Shown piece by piece: positions 42,991-52,121 of a stretch of 64,000 bases of DNA. Numbering within the stretch: position 1 is the stretch's first letter; each line of letters begins with the position of its first letter. Under the pieces are notes generated by a model. It had not been told where the DNA came from. It did no database searches and saw only the letters and a program-made list of their open reading frames with translations. Origin of the DNA: Paracidovorax oryzae ATCC 19882 (GTDB lineage: Bacteria > Pseudomonadota > Gammaproteobacteria > Burkholderiales > Burkholderiaceae_C); assembly GCF_000687165.1 (NCBI RefSeq), contig NZ_JMKU01000002.1, positions 124,001 to 188,000 on the forward strand, written 5' to 3'. The position numbers and the translations under genes are program-made.

Positions 42991-45438
42991 ATGACCCAGA
43001 GACACCAGCGTGGGCGTATGGAATCGAGCGTGGCCCGCGCGACGGGGGCTTTGGCTCTGGCGCTGCTGGCGTGTCTCGCAGGCGGCGGCGGGATGTGGGC
43101 CCGCGGCCAGTTGCATTCGGTGGCTGCCGCGAATCCGGCGCCCCAGACCAAGGCACAGGTTGCAACGCCGGGGCGCGCCATCGGTTATGTGGAAGACTTC
43201 GCGCAGACCCCCGGAAGCATGCTCCACATACGGGGGTGGACGCTCAGTCCGGACGAGATCGGGAGCGTCGAGGTTCTGGTCAACGGCCGTACCGAGGCAG
43301 TGCTGCCCTACGGGCTCCAGAGGCCGGACGTGCATGCCGAGCATCCCGGGTTGCCTGGGGCTTCGAACGCGGGGTTCGAGGGGCGGGTGGCGCTGGGATC
43401 CCTTGACCGCCGGATCAGCTCCGTCGAGGTAGTGGCCATAGACCGAAAGGGGCAGAAGACCATCTTGCAGCAGCAGGTGTTGTATCCGGACGACTACAAA
43501 AGCCGCTGGAGCAGCTACCTGCCGGAGCGTGGGGTGGCCCCGGACGAAGTGTTCTATTTCCCGATCGCCACGAGCCACGTGGGCGAAGGGGGGGCGGACG
43601 GCATCCGTGAAACGTTCGCCTCGTACGAGAGCCGTACCGTGAAGGCCGGAATCCGGGTCCAGATCCTCTACATGCGCACGACCGTGGGGGCACGGGGCGA
43701 CTATGCCTTCGACCCGGATTTCGTACCGGACAAGAAATGCGGGCAGCGGTTCATCGCGGAAGACAGCTTGAACCGCGTGATGCGCTACGCCATCGAAAAG
43801 AATGTCCCGGTCCTGTTCACGCTCAATGGCGGCATATGGGCCGACGCGCCCTGCGATGCGCCCCAATGGGACATCAACGACGTCCTGGAGAAGGATGAAG
43901 GACTGTGTCAGTGGAACGAGAAGAACCAGGTCATGCCCGACGCGGCCCTATCGGGACAGCCCGGGTCGTTCGAATCGCCGGAACTGGGCCGCTCCCTGAG
44001 CCTCAACGTGTTCGCCGAACGCGCCCGCTTCTACAAGAGGCGCAACCTCCAGCAGGCGTCGGCCCTGATCCGGCGTTTCGCGTCGGAGCATCCTGATCTC
44101 TTCATCGGGATCAACCTCGATCCGGACGTCTACGTCAACCCGTTCTTCGAGGGCAAGCAGTGGTACGACTACAACCCTCAGACCTTGCGCCAGTTCAGGG
44201 ACTGGCTGCGCGGCACCGGGCCCTATGCGAATGCCGGGGGGGCCGGCGTTCCCGATCTCTCCGCCTATCGCCGCGCGCGCGTCCTCACCCTGGCAGACGT
44301 GGACCGGCTGACCGGCAGGCGCCATGCCAACTGGGAGGAAGTCGATCCGCCACGGGAGTTTCCCACGCAGATCTCGCAGTTCTGGAAGGACCCCTGGACC
44401 CAGGAGTGGGAGCACTTCCGCCGCCACCTGGTCAAACTGCATTACGACGAACTTTCGCAGTGGGTCGCCCAGACGGGCATACCGGCCAGCCGCATCTATT
44501 CGTCGCAAGGCTTCATGCCGCCCGGGAAACTGATTGATCCCTTCGCCGTGCGTCTGGACAGCCCCGCCAAGAACTATGACTCCGGCGGCATGTCGATCGA
44601 AGGCTCGGTGCCGGTCGAGGGGCGCCTGGGCGCGATCATCTATGGCGACAGCGCCATCAACGCGATCCGCATGGAAGGCCATGCCTCGCTGTTCGACGAG
44701 TTCCGCCGCTACAGCCCGGAATGGGCGGTGGTGGAATACAACACGGCCGATCTGAACACGCCTGCGAAGATGGCGGGATACGGCCAGGCCTATCGCTCGC
44801 TGCGCGATATCGCGAACTATGGCGCGCGCTTCGTCTCCCCGATGGCCTGGAACGGCAGTCCGGGGGAGGCTGCGGGCACCCGGGACTACGTCGGCTACAC
44901 CTCGCTGCGCCGCGCGCCCCTGGAGCAGGCCATCATGCAATTCATGATGGTCCGCTACGACCTGCCCCGCAGTGCGCGGCTGTGGACGTTCGGTGCCGGC
45001 ACCCATGACGACACGGACCAGTGGCAGGCCGAGGGCGGCTCCCGGATCGCAGCCACCCCGAAGGGGCTGCGCGTGGTGCTGGATGGCCAGGGCCGCGCCA
45101 GCGTGGTGTCGCCCGCGGAACTGGCGGTCCGCCCCGGCGCGTTCGACGCACTGGTCGTGCAGGCCGACGGCGGCGGCGAAGACCTGAGGCTGGCGGTGGA
45201 CGTGCAGGCCGCAGGCGGCGCCTGGCAGCCGCTGGTGGCCGAGGCCCCCCTGCGGCAGCGCGAGCGGCGCAGCGCGGGATTCCGCATCCCGCTGCCGGTG
45301 GCTGCCGCCCCGGATGCGGTGGCTTTCGACCGGCTGCGGCTCGTCTGGCATGGCCGGCCCGGCGCCGCCGTGGACCTCGCCCTCGTGGCGCTCTACCCGG
45401 CGCCGCGCGTGGCCGCCGTGGAGCCCGCCGTCCGCTGA
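42991..45438 (+). CDS. Large secreted protein with Ig-like domain and probable glycosidase TIM barrel
   Basis: About 815 residues; not assigned to a named family. A signal anchor lies at about 14-38 (VARATGALALALLACLAGGG). Residues 62-162 look like a small beta-sandwich domain (SMLHIRGWTLSPDEIGSVEV, PYGLQRPDVHAEHPGL) found ahead of surface glycan enzymes. The centre (about 185-660) alternates strands and helices as in a GH-A or GH42-like barrel: VPVLFTLNGGIWADAP, LFIGINLDPDVYVNPFF, YNPQTLRQFRDWLRG and WAVVEYNTADLNTP; acidic residues in the second and fourth are active-site candidates. The end (about 690-810) looks like a carbohydrate-binding beta domain. The start is uncertain (42946, 42991 or 43018); AGGA precedes 42991. 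The 5' two thirds appears less GC-rich than its neighbours. Confidence 0.7.
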   Translation: MTQRHQRGRMESSVARATGALALALLACLAGGGGMWARGQLHSVAAANPAPQTKAQVATPGRAIGYVEDFAQTPGSMLHIRGWTLSPDEIGSVEVLVNGRTEAVLPYGLQRPDVHAEHPGLPGASNAGFEGRVALGSLDRRISSVEVVAIDRKGQKTILQQQVLYPDDYKSRWSSYLPERGVAPDEVFYFPIATSHVGEGGADGIRETFASYESRTVKAGIRVQILYMRTTVGARGDYAFDPDFVPDKKCGQRFIAEDSLNRVMRYAIEKNVPVLFTLNGGIWADAPCDAPQWDINDVLEKDEGLCQWNEKNQVMPDAALSGQPGSFESPELGRSLSLNVFAERARFYKRRNLQQASALIRRFASEHPDLFIGINLDPDVYVNPFFEGKQWYDYNPQTLRQFRDWLRGTGPYANAGGAGVPDLSAYRRARVLTLADVDRLTGRRHANWEEVDPPREFPTQISQFWKDPWTQEWEHFRRHLVKLHYDELSQWVAQTGIPASRIYSSQGFMPPGKLIDPFAVRLDSPAKNYDSGGMSIEGSVPVEGRLGAIIYGDSAINAIRMEGHASLFDEFRRYSPEWAVVEYNTADLNTPAKMAGYGQAYRSLRDIANYGARFVSPMAWNGSPGEAAGTRDYVGYTSLRRAPLEQAIMQFMMVRYDLPRSARLWTFGAGTHDDTDQWQAEGGSRIAATPKGLRVVLDGQGRASVVSPAELAVRPGAFDALVVQADGGGEDLRLAVDVQAAGGAWQPLVAEAPLRQRERRSAGFRIPLPVAAAPDAVAFDRLRLVWHGRPGAAVDLALVALYPAPRVAAVEPAVR

Positions 45439-45481
45439 GACGCCGCGGCGCCGGTCCGGGCGCCCTCGCGGCTGGCGGAAG

Positions 45482-45497
45482 GACAATACGCTCCATG
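45482..45497 (+). promoter_or_regulatory. -10-like hexamer abutting the rlmI start
   Basis: GACAAT at 45482-45487 lies 7 nt before the ATG at 45495, with no good Shine-Dalgarno at the right distance (GGAAGGA is 12-18 nt upstream). A leaderless transcript is possible. Confidence 0.3.
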
Positions 45498-46682
45498 AAA
45501 ACCATCCGCCTGCGCCCTGGCAAGGAGCGTTCCCTCCTGCGCCGCCATCCCTGGATCTTCGAATCGGCCATCGCCAAGGGCGGCGGCGACAGCGGGGAGA
45601 CCGTGCGGGTGGAGTCGGCGGACGGCCGCTTCCTGGCCTGGGCCGCCTTCAGCCCTGCATCGCGCATCCGCGCCCGTGCCTGGAGCTTCGACGAGGCGCA
45701 GCGCATCGACCCCGCATTCTTCGCCGCTGCCGTGGACCGCGCGGTCCGGGCGCGGGAGCGCTTCGCCATCGAGAGCGACGGCGTGCGCCTGGTGCATGGG
45801 GAATCCGACGGCCTGCCCGGCCTGATCGTGGACCGCTACGGCGACACCCTGGTGGCACAGTTCACCAGCGCCGGCACCGAGCGCTGGAAAGCGGTGATCG
45901 CCGATGCCCTGCTGCAGGCCACGGGCCTCGACAGGCTCTACGAACGCTCCGACGCCAGCGTGCGGCAGCTGGAGGGACTGGAGCCCGCCACGGGGTGGCT
46001 GCGCGGCGACGGCCCCACGGAGCTGTCCATCCGCGAACATGGCTGGCGCCTCACCCTGGACATCGCCGAAGGCCACAAGACCGGCTTCTACCTCGACCAG
46101 CGCGACAGCCGCCACCGCTTCTCCGAGGCCGTGCGCCGGCTCGGCGCGCGCCAGGTGCTCAACTGCTACTGCTATACCGGCGGCTTCACCGTCGCGGCGC
46201 TCGCGGGCGGAGCCGCGCAGGTCACCTCCATCGATTCGTCGGGGCCGGCGCTGGAGCGCGCGCGCTCGCATGCGGCCCTCAACGGCTTCGAGGCCGCCCG
46301 CACGGAATTCCTCGATGCCGACGTGAACGCCTCCCTGCGGCGCTTCCTCCAGGAAGGCCGCCGCTTCGACGCCATCGTGCTCGATCCCCCGAAGTTCGCG
46401 CCCACCGTCGCCCATGCCGAGCGCGCCGCGCGGGCCTACAAGGACATCAACCGCCTGGGCCTGCAGCTGCTCGCGCCCGGCGGGTTGCTCTACACCTTCT
46501 CGTGCTCCGGCGGGATCAGCGCCGACCTGTTCCACAAGATCGTGGCCTCGGCCGGCGCCGACGCGGGGGTGGACGGCTACATCCTGGAGCGCCTCGGCGG
46601 CGCGCCCGACCACCCCATGACCCTGGAATTCCCCGAGGGGGAATACCTCAAGGGGCTGGCGGTGATGCGCAAGGGAGCGTGA
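45495..46682 (+). CDS. rlmI: 23S rRNA (cytosine-5) methyltransferase, RlmI-like
   Basis: A 395-residue SAM-dependent RNA methyltransferase. An N-terminal PUA domain (KTIRLRPGKERSLLRRHPWI, about 1-75) is followed by a linker domain (GVRLVHGESDGLPGLIVDRY) and the Rossmann methyltransferase: GHKTGFYLDQRDSR, the SAM loop LNCYCYTGGFTVAAL, and the catalytic IVLDPPKFAPT with FSCSGGISADLF holding the active cysteine. E. coli RlmI makes m5C1962 in 23S rRNA. Its 3' end overlaps the GGDEF gene tail to tail by 35 nt. Confidence 0.9.
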   Translation: MKTIRLRPGKERSLLRRHPWIFESAIAKGGGDSGETVRVESADGRFLAWAAFSPASRIRARAWSFDEAQRIDPAFFAAAVDRAVRARERFAIESDGVRLVHGESDGLPGLIVDRYGDTLVAQFTSAGTERWKAVIADALLQATGLDRLYERSDASVRQLEGLEPATGWLRGDGPTELSIREHGWRLTLDIAEGHKTGFYLDQRDSRHRFSEAVRRLGARQVLNCYCYTGGFTVAALAGGAAQVTSIDSSGPALERARSHAALNGFEAARTEFLDADVNASLRRFLQEGRRFDAIVLDPPKFAPTVAHAERAARAYKDINRLGLQLLAPGGLLYTFSCSGGISADLFHKIVASAGADAGVDGYILERLGGAPDHPMTLEFPEGEYLKGLAVMRKGA

Positions 46683-48039
46683 CGGGCGCCTGCGGCTCGC
46701 TGCCGGCACCGGCCATCTCGACGCGGCCGCGGCCGCCGCGCTTGGCGGCGTAACAGGCAGCGTCCGCGTCGGCCATGAGGTTTTCCAGGGGCTCGGGCGT
46801 GCTTCCGAACAGCCGCACGCCGATGCTCGCGCCGATCCGGAACACGTGCTGCGCCGCCTGGAAAGGCTCGCTGCGCAGTGCCTCCACGATCTGCAGGCCG
46901 GTGCTCCGGGCGCCATGCCGGGTGCAATGCCGCAGGAGGACCACGAACTCGTCGCCTCCCAGGCGCACGAGCACGTCGTCCACGCGCACGCAGCAGCGCA
47001 ACCGGCCCGCCACCTGGCAGAGCACATGGTCGCCGGCCGCATGGCCGGCTTCGTCGTTCACGGCCTTGAAACCGTCCAGGTCGATGAAAAGCAGCGCATG
47101 GGAGCCGGGCTGAGAGGAGAGTTCCTGGACCTGCGCGCCCAGGCTGCGGCGGTTGGGCAGTCCGGTCAGCACGTCGTGGTGCGTTTCCGTGCGCAACTGC
47201 TCGGCCAGCACCCGCAACTGTTCCTCGCTTTCGCGCGCACGCAGTTCGGCTGCGCGCAGCTCGCTTTCGTTGCGCTTCACTTCGGAGATGTCTGTATGCA
47301 GGGCGTAGTTCTGCCCGCCGGCGCTGCGGTTCATGGTCACGCGCATCCAGCGGTCGCCCGGCAGCGGCACTTCGAACGGCGCGCCCGCGAAGAAGGCGGC
47401 ATCGTGCAGGGCCGCAGCCACGTCCTGGGCACGCCGCAGCCGCTCCTGGGCATCGGGTGACGCATCCCAGAGCTGCCTGACGATCTGCACATAGGTCCGC
47501 TGCGCCAGTGCCTCCCTGGAGGGCAGCCCGTGCATCATCACGAACAGGTCGTTGGCGTACAGGATGCGGCCTTCGTCGTCCAGCACGGCCGCGGCCTCGC
47601 CCAGGTCCTCCAGCATTTGACGGGTGCCGGACGCCGGCAGCGAGGACTGGAACTTCGCGGCCGGGGCGTCGGAGGGCTCGTCCACATGCGCCACGTGCTG
47701 CCAGACGCGGATGCGATACCCCCCGTGCACGGGCACCGCGGCCACGCGCAGCCATCGCCCGAGGTGCTGGAAGACATAGGGCCGCGTCTGCAGGCGGTTG
47801 CGCATCAGGCCGTCGGCGATGAAGCGGTCGATGTGGGGGAGGTCTTCGGGCGGCAGGCGCCCCTGGTAGAAGCGCCGCAGATTGTCGGCATAGGGCTCGC
47901 CGGCATGGACGCGGCCTTCGTGCTCCGGGAAGAAACGGAGAAACGAGGCATTCCACAGGACGGTACGCTCCTCGGCGTCGAACACGCACATGGCGATGCC
48001 CAGCGAATCCAGGAGCGTGGCGGTCAGGTCGAAATCCAT
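46648..48039 (-). CDS. PAS-GGDEF diguanylate cyclase
   Basis: A 463-residue cytoplasmic c-di-GMP synthase. Two PAS-like domains (about 5-115 and 140-250) precede a coiled-coil linker and the GGDEF domain (about 285-445). The catalytic GGDEF is intact at 361-365 (VRLGGDEFVVLL), DxLTGLPNRR marks the domain start, and an inhibitory RxxD site (RVDD, 352-355) lies five residues before it, so product inhibition is expected. No EAL domain. The C-terminal 35 nt of the gene overlap rlmI on the other strand. Sensor input is unknown. Confidence 0.93.
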   Translation of the reverse strand: MDFDLTATLLDSLGIAMCVFDAEERTVLWNASFLRFFPEHEGRVHAGEPYADNLRRFYQGRLPPEDLPHIDRFIADGLMRNRLQTRPYVFQHLGRWLRVAAVPVHGGYRIRVWQHVAHVDEPSDAPAAKFQSSLPASGTRQMLEDLGEAAAVLDDEGRILYANDLFVMMHGLPSREALAQRTYVQIVRQLWDASPDAQERLRRAQDVAAALHDAAFFAGAPFEVPLPGDRWMRVTMNRSAGGQNYALHTDISEVKRNESELRAAELRARESEEQLRVLAEQLRTETHHDVLTGLPNRRSLGAQVQELSSQPGSHALLFIDLDGFKAVNDEAGHAAGDHVLCQVAGRLRCCVRVDDVLVRLGGDEFVVLLRHCTRHGARSTGLQIVEALRSEPFQAAQHVFRIGASIGVRLFGSTPEPLENLMADADAACYAAKRGGRGRVEMAGAGSEPQAPVTLPCASPPAP

Positions 48040-48243
48040 GGCCTGGAAAAAGAGCGGAAAACGGCTCGTAGAAGGGCTGTCGGGGGCGGAATCTGGAAAT
48101 CAATGTAGCGTATTTCCCGCTGCGCCAACCGGGGAAAAGGCCGGCTTTGGCGCCCGAAATCCGGGGGTGTTGACAGCCTCGCTAAACTTTTGGGAAGGCG
48201 TTCCGCGCCGCCACCCTCCACCTTCCGAAAGCGTTTGCCGACC

Positions 48244-49323
48244 ATGTCCCTCATTCCCACCACCATCCTCACGGGCTTCCTGGGCTCGGGCAAGACCACC
48301 CTCCTCAAGCGCGTGCTGACCGAGTCGCACGGCCAGAAGATCGCCGTCATCGAAAACGAATTCGGCGAGGAGAACATCGACAACGACATCCTGGTGACGG
48401 ATTCCAAGGAACAGATCGTGCAGATGAGCAACGGCTGCATCTGCTGCACGATCCGCGAGGACCTGCGCGAGACGCTCCAGCTGCTGGCCGCCAAGCGCCG
48501 CAAGGGGCTCCTGGACTTCGACCGCATCGTGATCGAGACCACCGGCCTGGCCGATCCCGGACCGGTGGCCCAGACTTTCTTCATGGACGAAGAGATCGCC
48601 GAGACCTACCTCATCGACTCCATCATCACCCTGGTGGACGCCAAGCATGCCGCCCAGCAGCTGAACGACCGCCAGGAGGCACGCCGCCAGGTGGGCTTCG
48701 CGGACCAGATCTTCCTGTCCAAGACCGACCTCGTTTCCAGCGAGGAGACCGACGCGCTGATCCACCGCCTCAAGCACATGAACCCGCGCGCGCCGATCAA
48801 GGCGGTCCATTTCGGCGAGGTGCCGGTCTCGGAAGTGCTGGACCTGCGCGGCTTCAACCTGAACGCCAAGCTCGACATCGACCCCGACTTCCTGAAGGAA
48901 GAGGACGACCACGGCCATGGACATGGCCACGGGCACGACCACCACGACCATGACCACGAGCACGGCGAGCACTGCAGCCATCCCTCGCACCAGCACGCAG
49001 GCCATGGCCACCACCATCACCATGACGACGACGTGAAGAGCTTCGTCTACCGCGCCGACCGTCCCTTCGACCCGGCGAGGCTGGAAGACTTCCTGGGTGC
49101 CATCGTCAACATCTACGGCCCCCGCATGCTGCGCTACAAGGGCGTGCTGCACATGAAGGGCACCGAGCGCAAGGTCATCTTCCAGGGCGTGCACCAGCTC
49201 ATGGGCAGCGACCTGGGCCCGCAGTGGGCCGAGGGCGAGCAGCGCCAGAGCAGGATGGTGTTCATCGGCATCGACCTGCCCCAGGACATCTTCCGGCAGG
49301 GCCTGGAGCAGTGCCTGGCGTGA
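48244..49323 (+). CDS. COG0523 (CobW/ZNG1-like) GTPase with His-rich metal-binding loop
   Basis: A 359-residue G3E GTPase of the metallochaperone group. Walker A GFLGSGKT at 11-18, the metal motif CICC at 65-68 (NGCICCTIRED), Walker B region IVIETTGLADP and the base motif LSKTDL. Between the GTPase and CobW C-terminal domain lies a loop (223-260) with 20 histidines in 38 residues, expected to bind Zn, Ni or Co. The C-domain reads YRADRPFDPARLEDFLGAIV. Position just upstream of dksA is notable because DksA variants and COG0523 proteins are linked to zinc supply in other proteobacteria. No Zur-like box was recognised in the 204 bp upstream. Confidence 0.9.
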   Translation: MSLIPTTILTGFLGSGKTTLLKRVLTESHGQKIAVIENEFGEENIDNDILVTDSKEQIVQMSNGCICCTIREDLRETLQLLAAKRRKGLLDFDRIVIETTGLADPGPVAQTFFMDEEIAETYLIDSIITLVDAKHAAQQLNDRQEARRQVGFADQIFLSKTDLVSSEETDALIHRLKHMNPRAPIKAVHFGEVPVSEVLDLRGFNLNAKLDIDPDFLKEEDDHGHGHGHGHDHHDHDHEHGEHCSHPSHQHAGHGHHHHHDDDVKSFVYRADRPFDPARLEDFLGAIVNIYGPRMLRYKGVLHMKGTERKVIFQGVHQLMGSDLGPQWAEGEQRQSRMVFIGIDLPQDIFRQGLEQCLA

Positions 49324-49632
49324 GCCGGCCCCGGGCCGGGTGCGGCGGCCGGTTTGTAGGATAACCACTACTTCGCGGGGGGCGGCCGCGCGCGCGCTGA
49401 ATCGGCCGATACAATCGCGCCCCGGCAAAAACGGGAGGACACCGCCGCCGCATCGACCGCTTTCGGGAGGGCGGGCGGCACGGGCGGGACCGGGTTTGCC
49501 GCGCCGCCGTCCCATTCCGGTGGAAACCGCCGTACGTAGGAGGCGGCCTCCTTCCCGTTTGGAGCAATTGACCGTACCATCCACGGCACCGTCGCCGGCC
49601 ACCCCGCCGGCGCAGCCAGCCTAATACACATC
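49324..49632 (+). promoter_or_regulatory. dksA promoter and leader region
   Basis: 309 bp between the COG0523 gene and dksA. TACAAT at 49410-49415 is a good -10 element (5 of 6) without an evident -35; from it the leader would be about 210 nt. AGGAGG-CGG-CCTCCT near 49540-49554 is a perfect hairpin that would hide a strong Shine-Dalgarno. At 49568 a TTG preceded by GGAG opens an 18-codon frame rich in Pro (6 of 18), ending with TAA at 49622-49624, 8 nt before the dksA ATG. dksA itself has no Shine-Dalgarno. Translation control through this leader is possible. Confidence 0.4.
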
Positions 49633-50130
49633 ATGCCTACGACCCTGCAAGCGCAATCGCCCGTCGCGGCCGCCAAGAAAGACCCGAAGCTGGCCAACAA
49701 CTGGAAGACCAAGTCGGCCGAGGAGCTGTCCGACGCCGAGGTGCTTTCCATGCCCGACAGCGAGTACATGAACGAGAAGCAGCTGGCGTTCTTCCGGCAC
49801 AAGCTCGTGCAGCTCAAGCAGGACATGCACAACAACGCAGGCGAGACCACCGAGCACCTGCGCGAGGACACCGTGGTGGTGCCCGATCCGGCCGACCGCG
49901 CCACCATCGAGGAAGAGCACGCCCTGGAGCTGCGCACCCGCGACCGCGAGCGCAAGCTGCTCAAGAAGATCGAGCAGTCCATCGCCCGCATCGACGCGGG
50001 CGACTACGGCTACTGCGACGAGACCGGCGAGCCGATCGGCGTCGGCCGCCTCCTGGCGCGCCCCACCGCCACCCTGTCCCTGGAGGCGCAGCAGCGCCGG
50101 GAGCTCAAGCAGAAGATGTTCGGGGACTGA
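49633..50130 (+). CDS. dksA: RNA polymerase-binding transcription factor DksA, C-T-S-A type
   Basis: A 165-residue factor that binds the RNA polymerase secondary channel and, with ppGpp, represses rRNA and activates biosynthetic promoters. It has a long helical hairpin with DPADRATIEEEHALELRTRD, including the conserved tip Asp residues, and the C-terminal globular part. The zinc-finger positions read Cys128, Thr131, Ser149 and Ala152 with the normal 2-17-2 spacing, so only one of four cysteines remains and no zinc should bind at this site. This pattern is known for zinc-independent DksA forms. The N-terminus is about 15 residues longer than in E. coli. Confidence 0.95.
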   Translation: MPTTLQAQSPVAAAKKDPKLANNWKTKSAEELSDAEVLSMPDSEYMNEKQLAFFRHKLVQLKQDMHNNAGETTEHLREDTVVVPDPADRATIEEEHALELRTRDRERKLLKKIEQSIARIDAGDYGYCDETGEPIGVGRLLARPTATLSLEAQQRRELKQKMFGD

Positions 50131-50239
50131 CGGCACCGCGTCCGCCACATCCGCCCGCGCCCGGCCCGTCCCGCCGTTTTCCGCACCTGTCCGCCCGCCC
50201 CCCCGTGCCGAGGCGCGTGCCCTCCAGCCACGACGATCC

Positions 50240-52042
50240 ATGAGCAAGGAAGATTCCTCCCGCGGCCTGCTGTCCAAGGTGGTGCGCTTCGTGCGCAATC
50301 CCACCGTCAACTGGAATGAGCTCGACTCCATCGACGAAGAGCGCGAGAGCCAGTACAGCAAGCAGATGCTCAAGGAAATGATCGAGCGCAAGCGCCGCAA
50401 CGATTTCGTGCGGCGCCGCGAGTTCGACCAGCTGCGCAAGCTGCGCCAGCGCGAGGCCCTCCACGGCCAGCGGTCGGACGATCAGACCGCCCGGCCCTCG
50501 TTCTTCCATACCAGCATGACTTCGCCGGACGACCGGGCCGTCACGCTCAAGAAGATCGACGAGATCGAGGCGCAGATGTCCCAGCAGTGGTGGAAGAGCA
50601 AGCAGCCTGCGGCCGCCGGTTCGCCGGCCGGCATGGCGCCCACCGAACCGGCACCCTTCGGCGCCTCCGATTCCGCCGACGCGGCGCACGCCCGTGCGTT
50701 CGCCCCCACCGCCCCGGCCAGCCTGCCGGCGGGGCTGTCGGAGCCCGGCGTGCAGCCGCTGTTCTCCGGCGAAAGCCTGCCGCCCGCCACGGACCTCATG
50801 GCCCCCACGGTGCCCCAGGCGTTTCCCGGCGCACGCTCCGCCGAAGGCTCGCGTCCGCTGGCGCCCCCCCTGCTCACCGAGCGGGCCGATCCGCCGTCAC
50901 GTCCCGCGCCGGCCTACGTGGCGCCCGAGCCGCCGCCCTACGTGCACGAGCCCGACCTGGAGGAGGCCGCGATCCGCTTCGCGAACGGCGACTACGCCGG
51001 CGCGGAGGCGGGCCTGCTGGAGGCGCTCGCGCAGCACGAGGGCGACGAGGACATGGCGCGGCAGGCCGAGTTCTGGATGGCGCTCTTCGATTTCTACCGC
51101 GCCACGGGCGACCATGCCCGCTTCGAGTCGCTGGCCATCGATTTCGCCGCACGGTTCGGCCGCTCCGCGCCGCTGTGGTTCTCCATGCCCGAACTCCTGG
51201 GGATGCAGCCTCCGTCCGCCCCGGCCGATCCCGCCGGCGGGGCCCAGCGCGAATTCCTCTGGAACGCACCTTCGGTGCTCACGGCCCAGTCGGTGGCGGC
51301 CCTGCAGGCCTCCGTGGCCCGGGCGTCCGCTCCGCCCTGGACTTTCTCCTGGTCGCGCCTGATGACCATCGAGGAAGGGGCCGTCCCGGGCCTGGCGCAG
51401 CAGTTCGGGCAGTGGGCGGACCGTACCGAGGCCATCGTCTTCAAGGGCGTGGACGCCCTGGCGAGCCTGCTGGAGGCCCGCACGCCGTCCGGCGACCGGA
51501 GCGTTCCGCCGGACTGGTGGCGCCTGCGCATGGCGGCATTGCGGCTGATGGGCCGGCCCGACGAGTTCGAACTGGTCGCGCTGGACTATTGCGTCACCTA
51601 CGAGGTCTCCCCGCCGTCCTGGCAGGCCCCGAACTGCAGCTATTCCGATGACGGGGGCGGCGATGGCGCCCATCCGGCGGCGGCCGCGGTGCCCTTCGAC
51701 GCGGATGCCTTCTCCTCGGGCTTCGGCGAGCCGGCCTCCCAGCCGGGGGGGCTGGAGCCCTCCGTTCCGGCCGCCGTGCTGTCCGGGCACATCGAGGGCG
51801 ATGCGACGGCCATCCTCGAGCCCATGGAGGCGCACCTGCATGCCGGCGTGCCGTTCGCCATCGGCTGCGACCGGCTCGCGCGCGTGGATTTCGCCGCCGC
51901 CGGCTCCGTGCTGAACTGGACAGCCGCCCAGCAGGCCCTGGGCAACGTGGTGCACTTCACCCAGGTCCCGCGGCTGGTGGCGGTGTTCTTCAACGTCATC
52001 GGCATCCACGAGCACGCGCGCATCGTTCCGCGGCAGAACTGA
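50240..52042 (+). CDS. STAS-domain protein with low-complexity linker, function unknown
   Basis: 600 residues, cytoplasmic. The N-terminus (1-115) is highly charged and helical ([40 protein letters not shown]). A Pro/Ala-rich linker at about 120-240 leads to a TPR-like helical region (about 245-460; [20 protein letters not shown]) and a C-terminal STAS-like domain (about 510-600; [40 protein letters not shown]). STAS domains often bind anti-sigma or membrane partners. The gene lies between dksA and hslV with 109 and 79 bp gaps. The family appears to be restricted to this bacterial group, from what I recall; no function is claimed. Confidence 0.75.
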   Translation: MSKEDSSRGLLSKVVRFVRNPTVNWNELDSIDEERESQYSKQMLKEMIERKRRNDFVRRREFDQLRKLRQREALHGQRSDDQTARPSFFHTSMTSPDDRAVTLKKIDEIEAQMSQQWWKSKQPAAAGSPAGMAPTEPAPFGASDSADAAHARAFAPTAPASLPAGLSEPGVQPLFSGESLPPATDLMAPTVPQAFPGARSAEGSRPLAPPLLTERADPPSRPAPAYVAPEPPPYVHEPDLEEAAIRFANGDYAGAEAGLLEALAQHEGDEDMARQAEFWMALFDFYRATGDHARFESLAIDFAARFGRSAPLWFSMPELLGMQPPSAPADPAGGAQREFLWNAPSVLTAQSVAALQASVARASAPPWTFSWSRLMTIEEGAVPGLAQQFGQWADRTEAIVFKGVDALASLLEARTPSGDRSVPPDWWRLRMAALRLMGRPDEFELVALDYCVTYEVSPPSWQAPNCSYSDDGGGDGAHPAAAAVPFDADAFSSGFGEPASQPGGLEPSVPAAVLSGHIEGDATAILEPMEAHLHAGVPFAIGCDRLARVDFAAAGSVLNWTAAQQALGNVVHFTQVPRLVAVFFNVIGIHEHARIVPRQN

Positions 52043-52121
52043 GCCCGTCCCGGGCGGGCGGCGGGCGGCCCCGGCGGCGGGGCTGTTGCAATCCGGGCGT
52101 CCATCCCCAATTCCGGACGCT

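Noticed and set aside
48170-48188. TTGACA and TAAACT upstream of the COG0523 GTPase
   Set aside because: They are 7 bp apart and so cannot be a -35/-10 pair; neither has a proper partner nearby.
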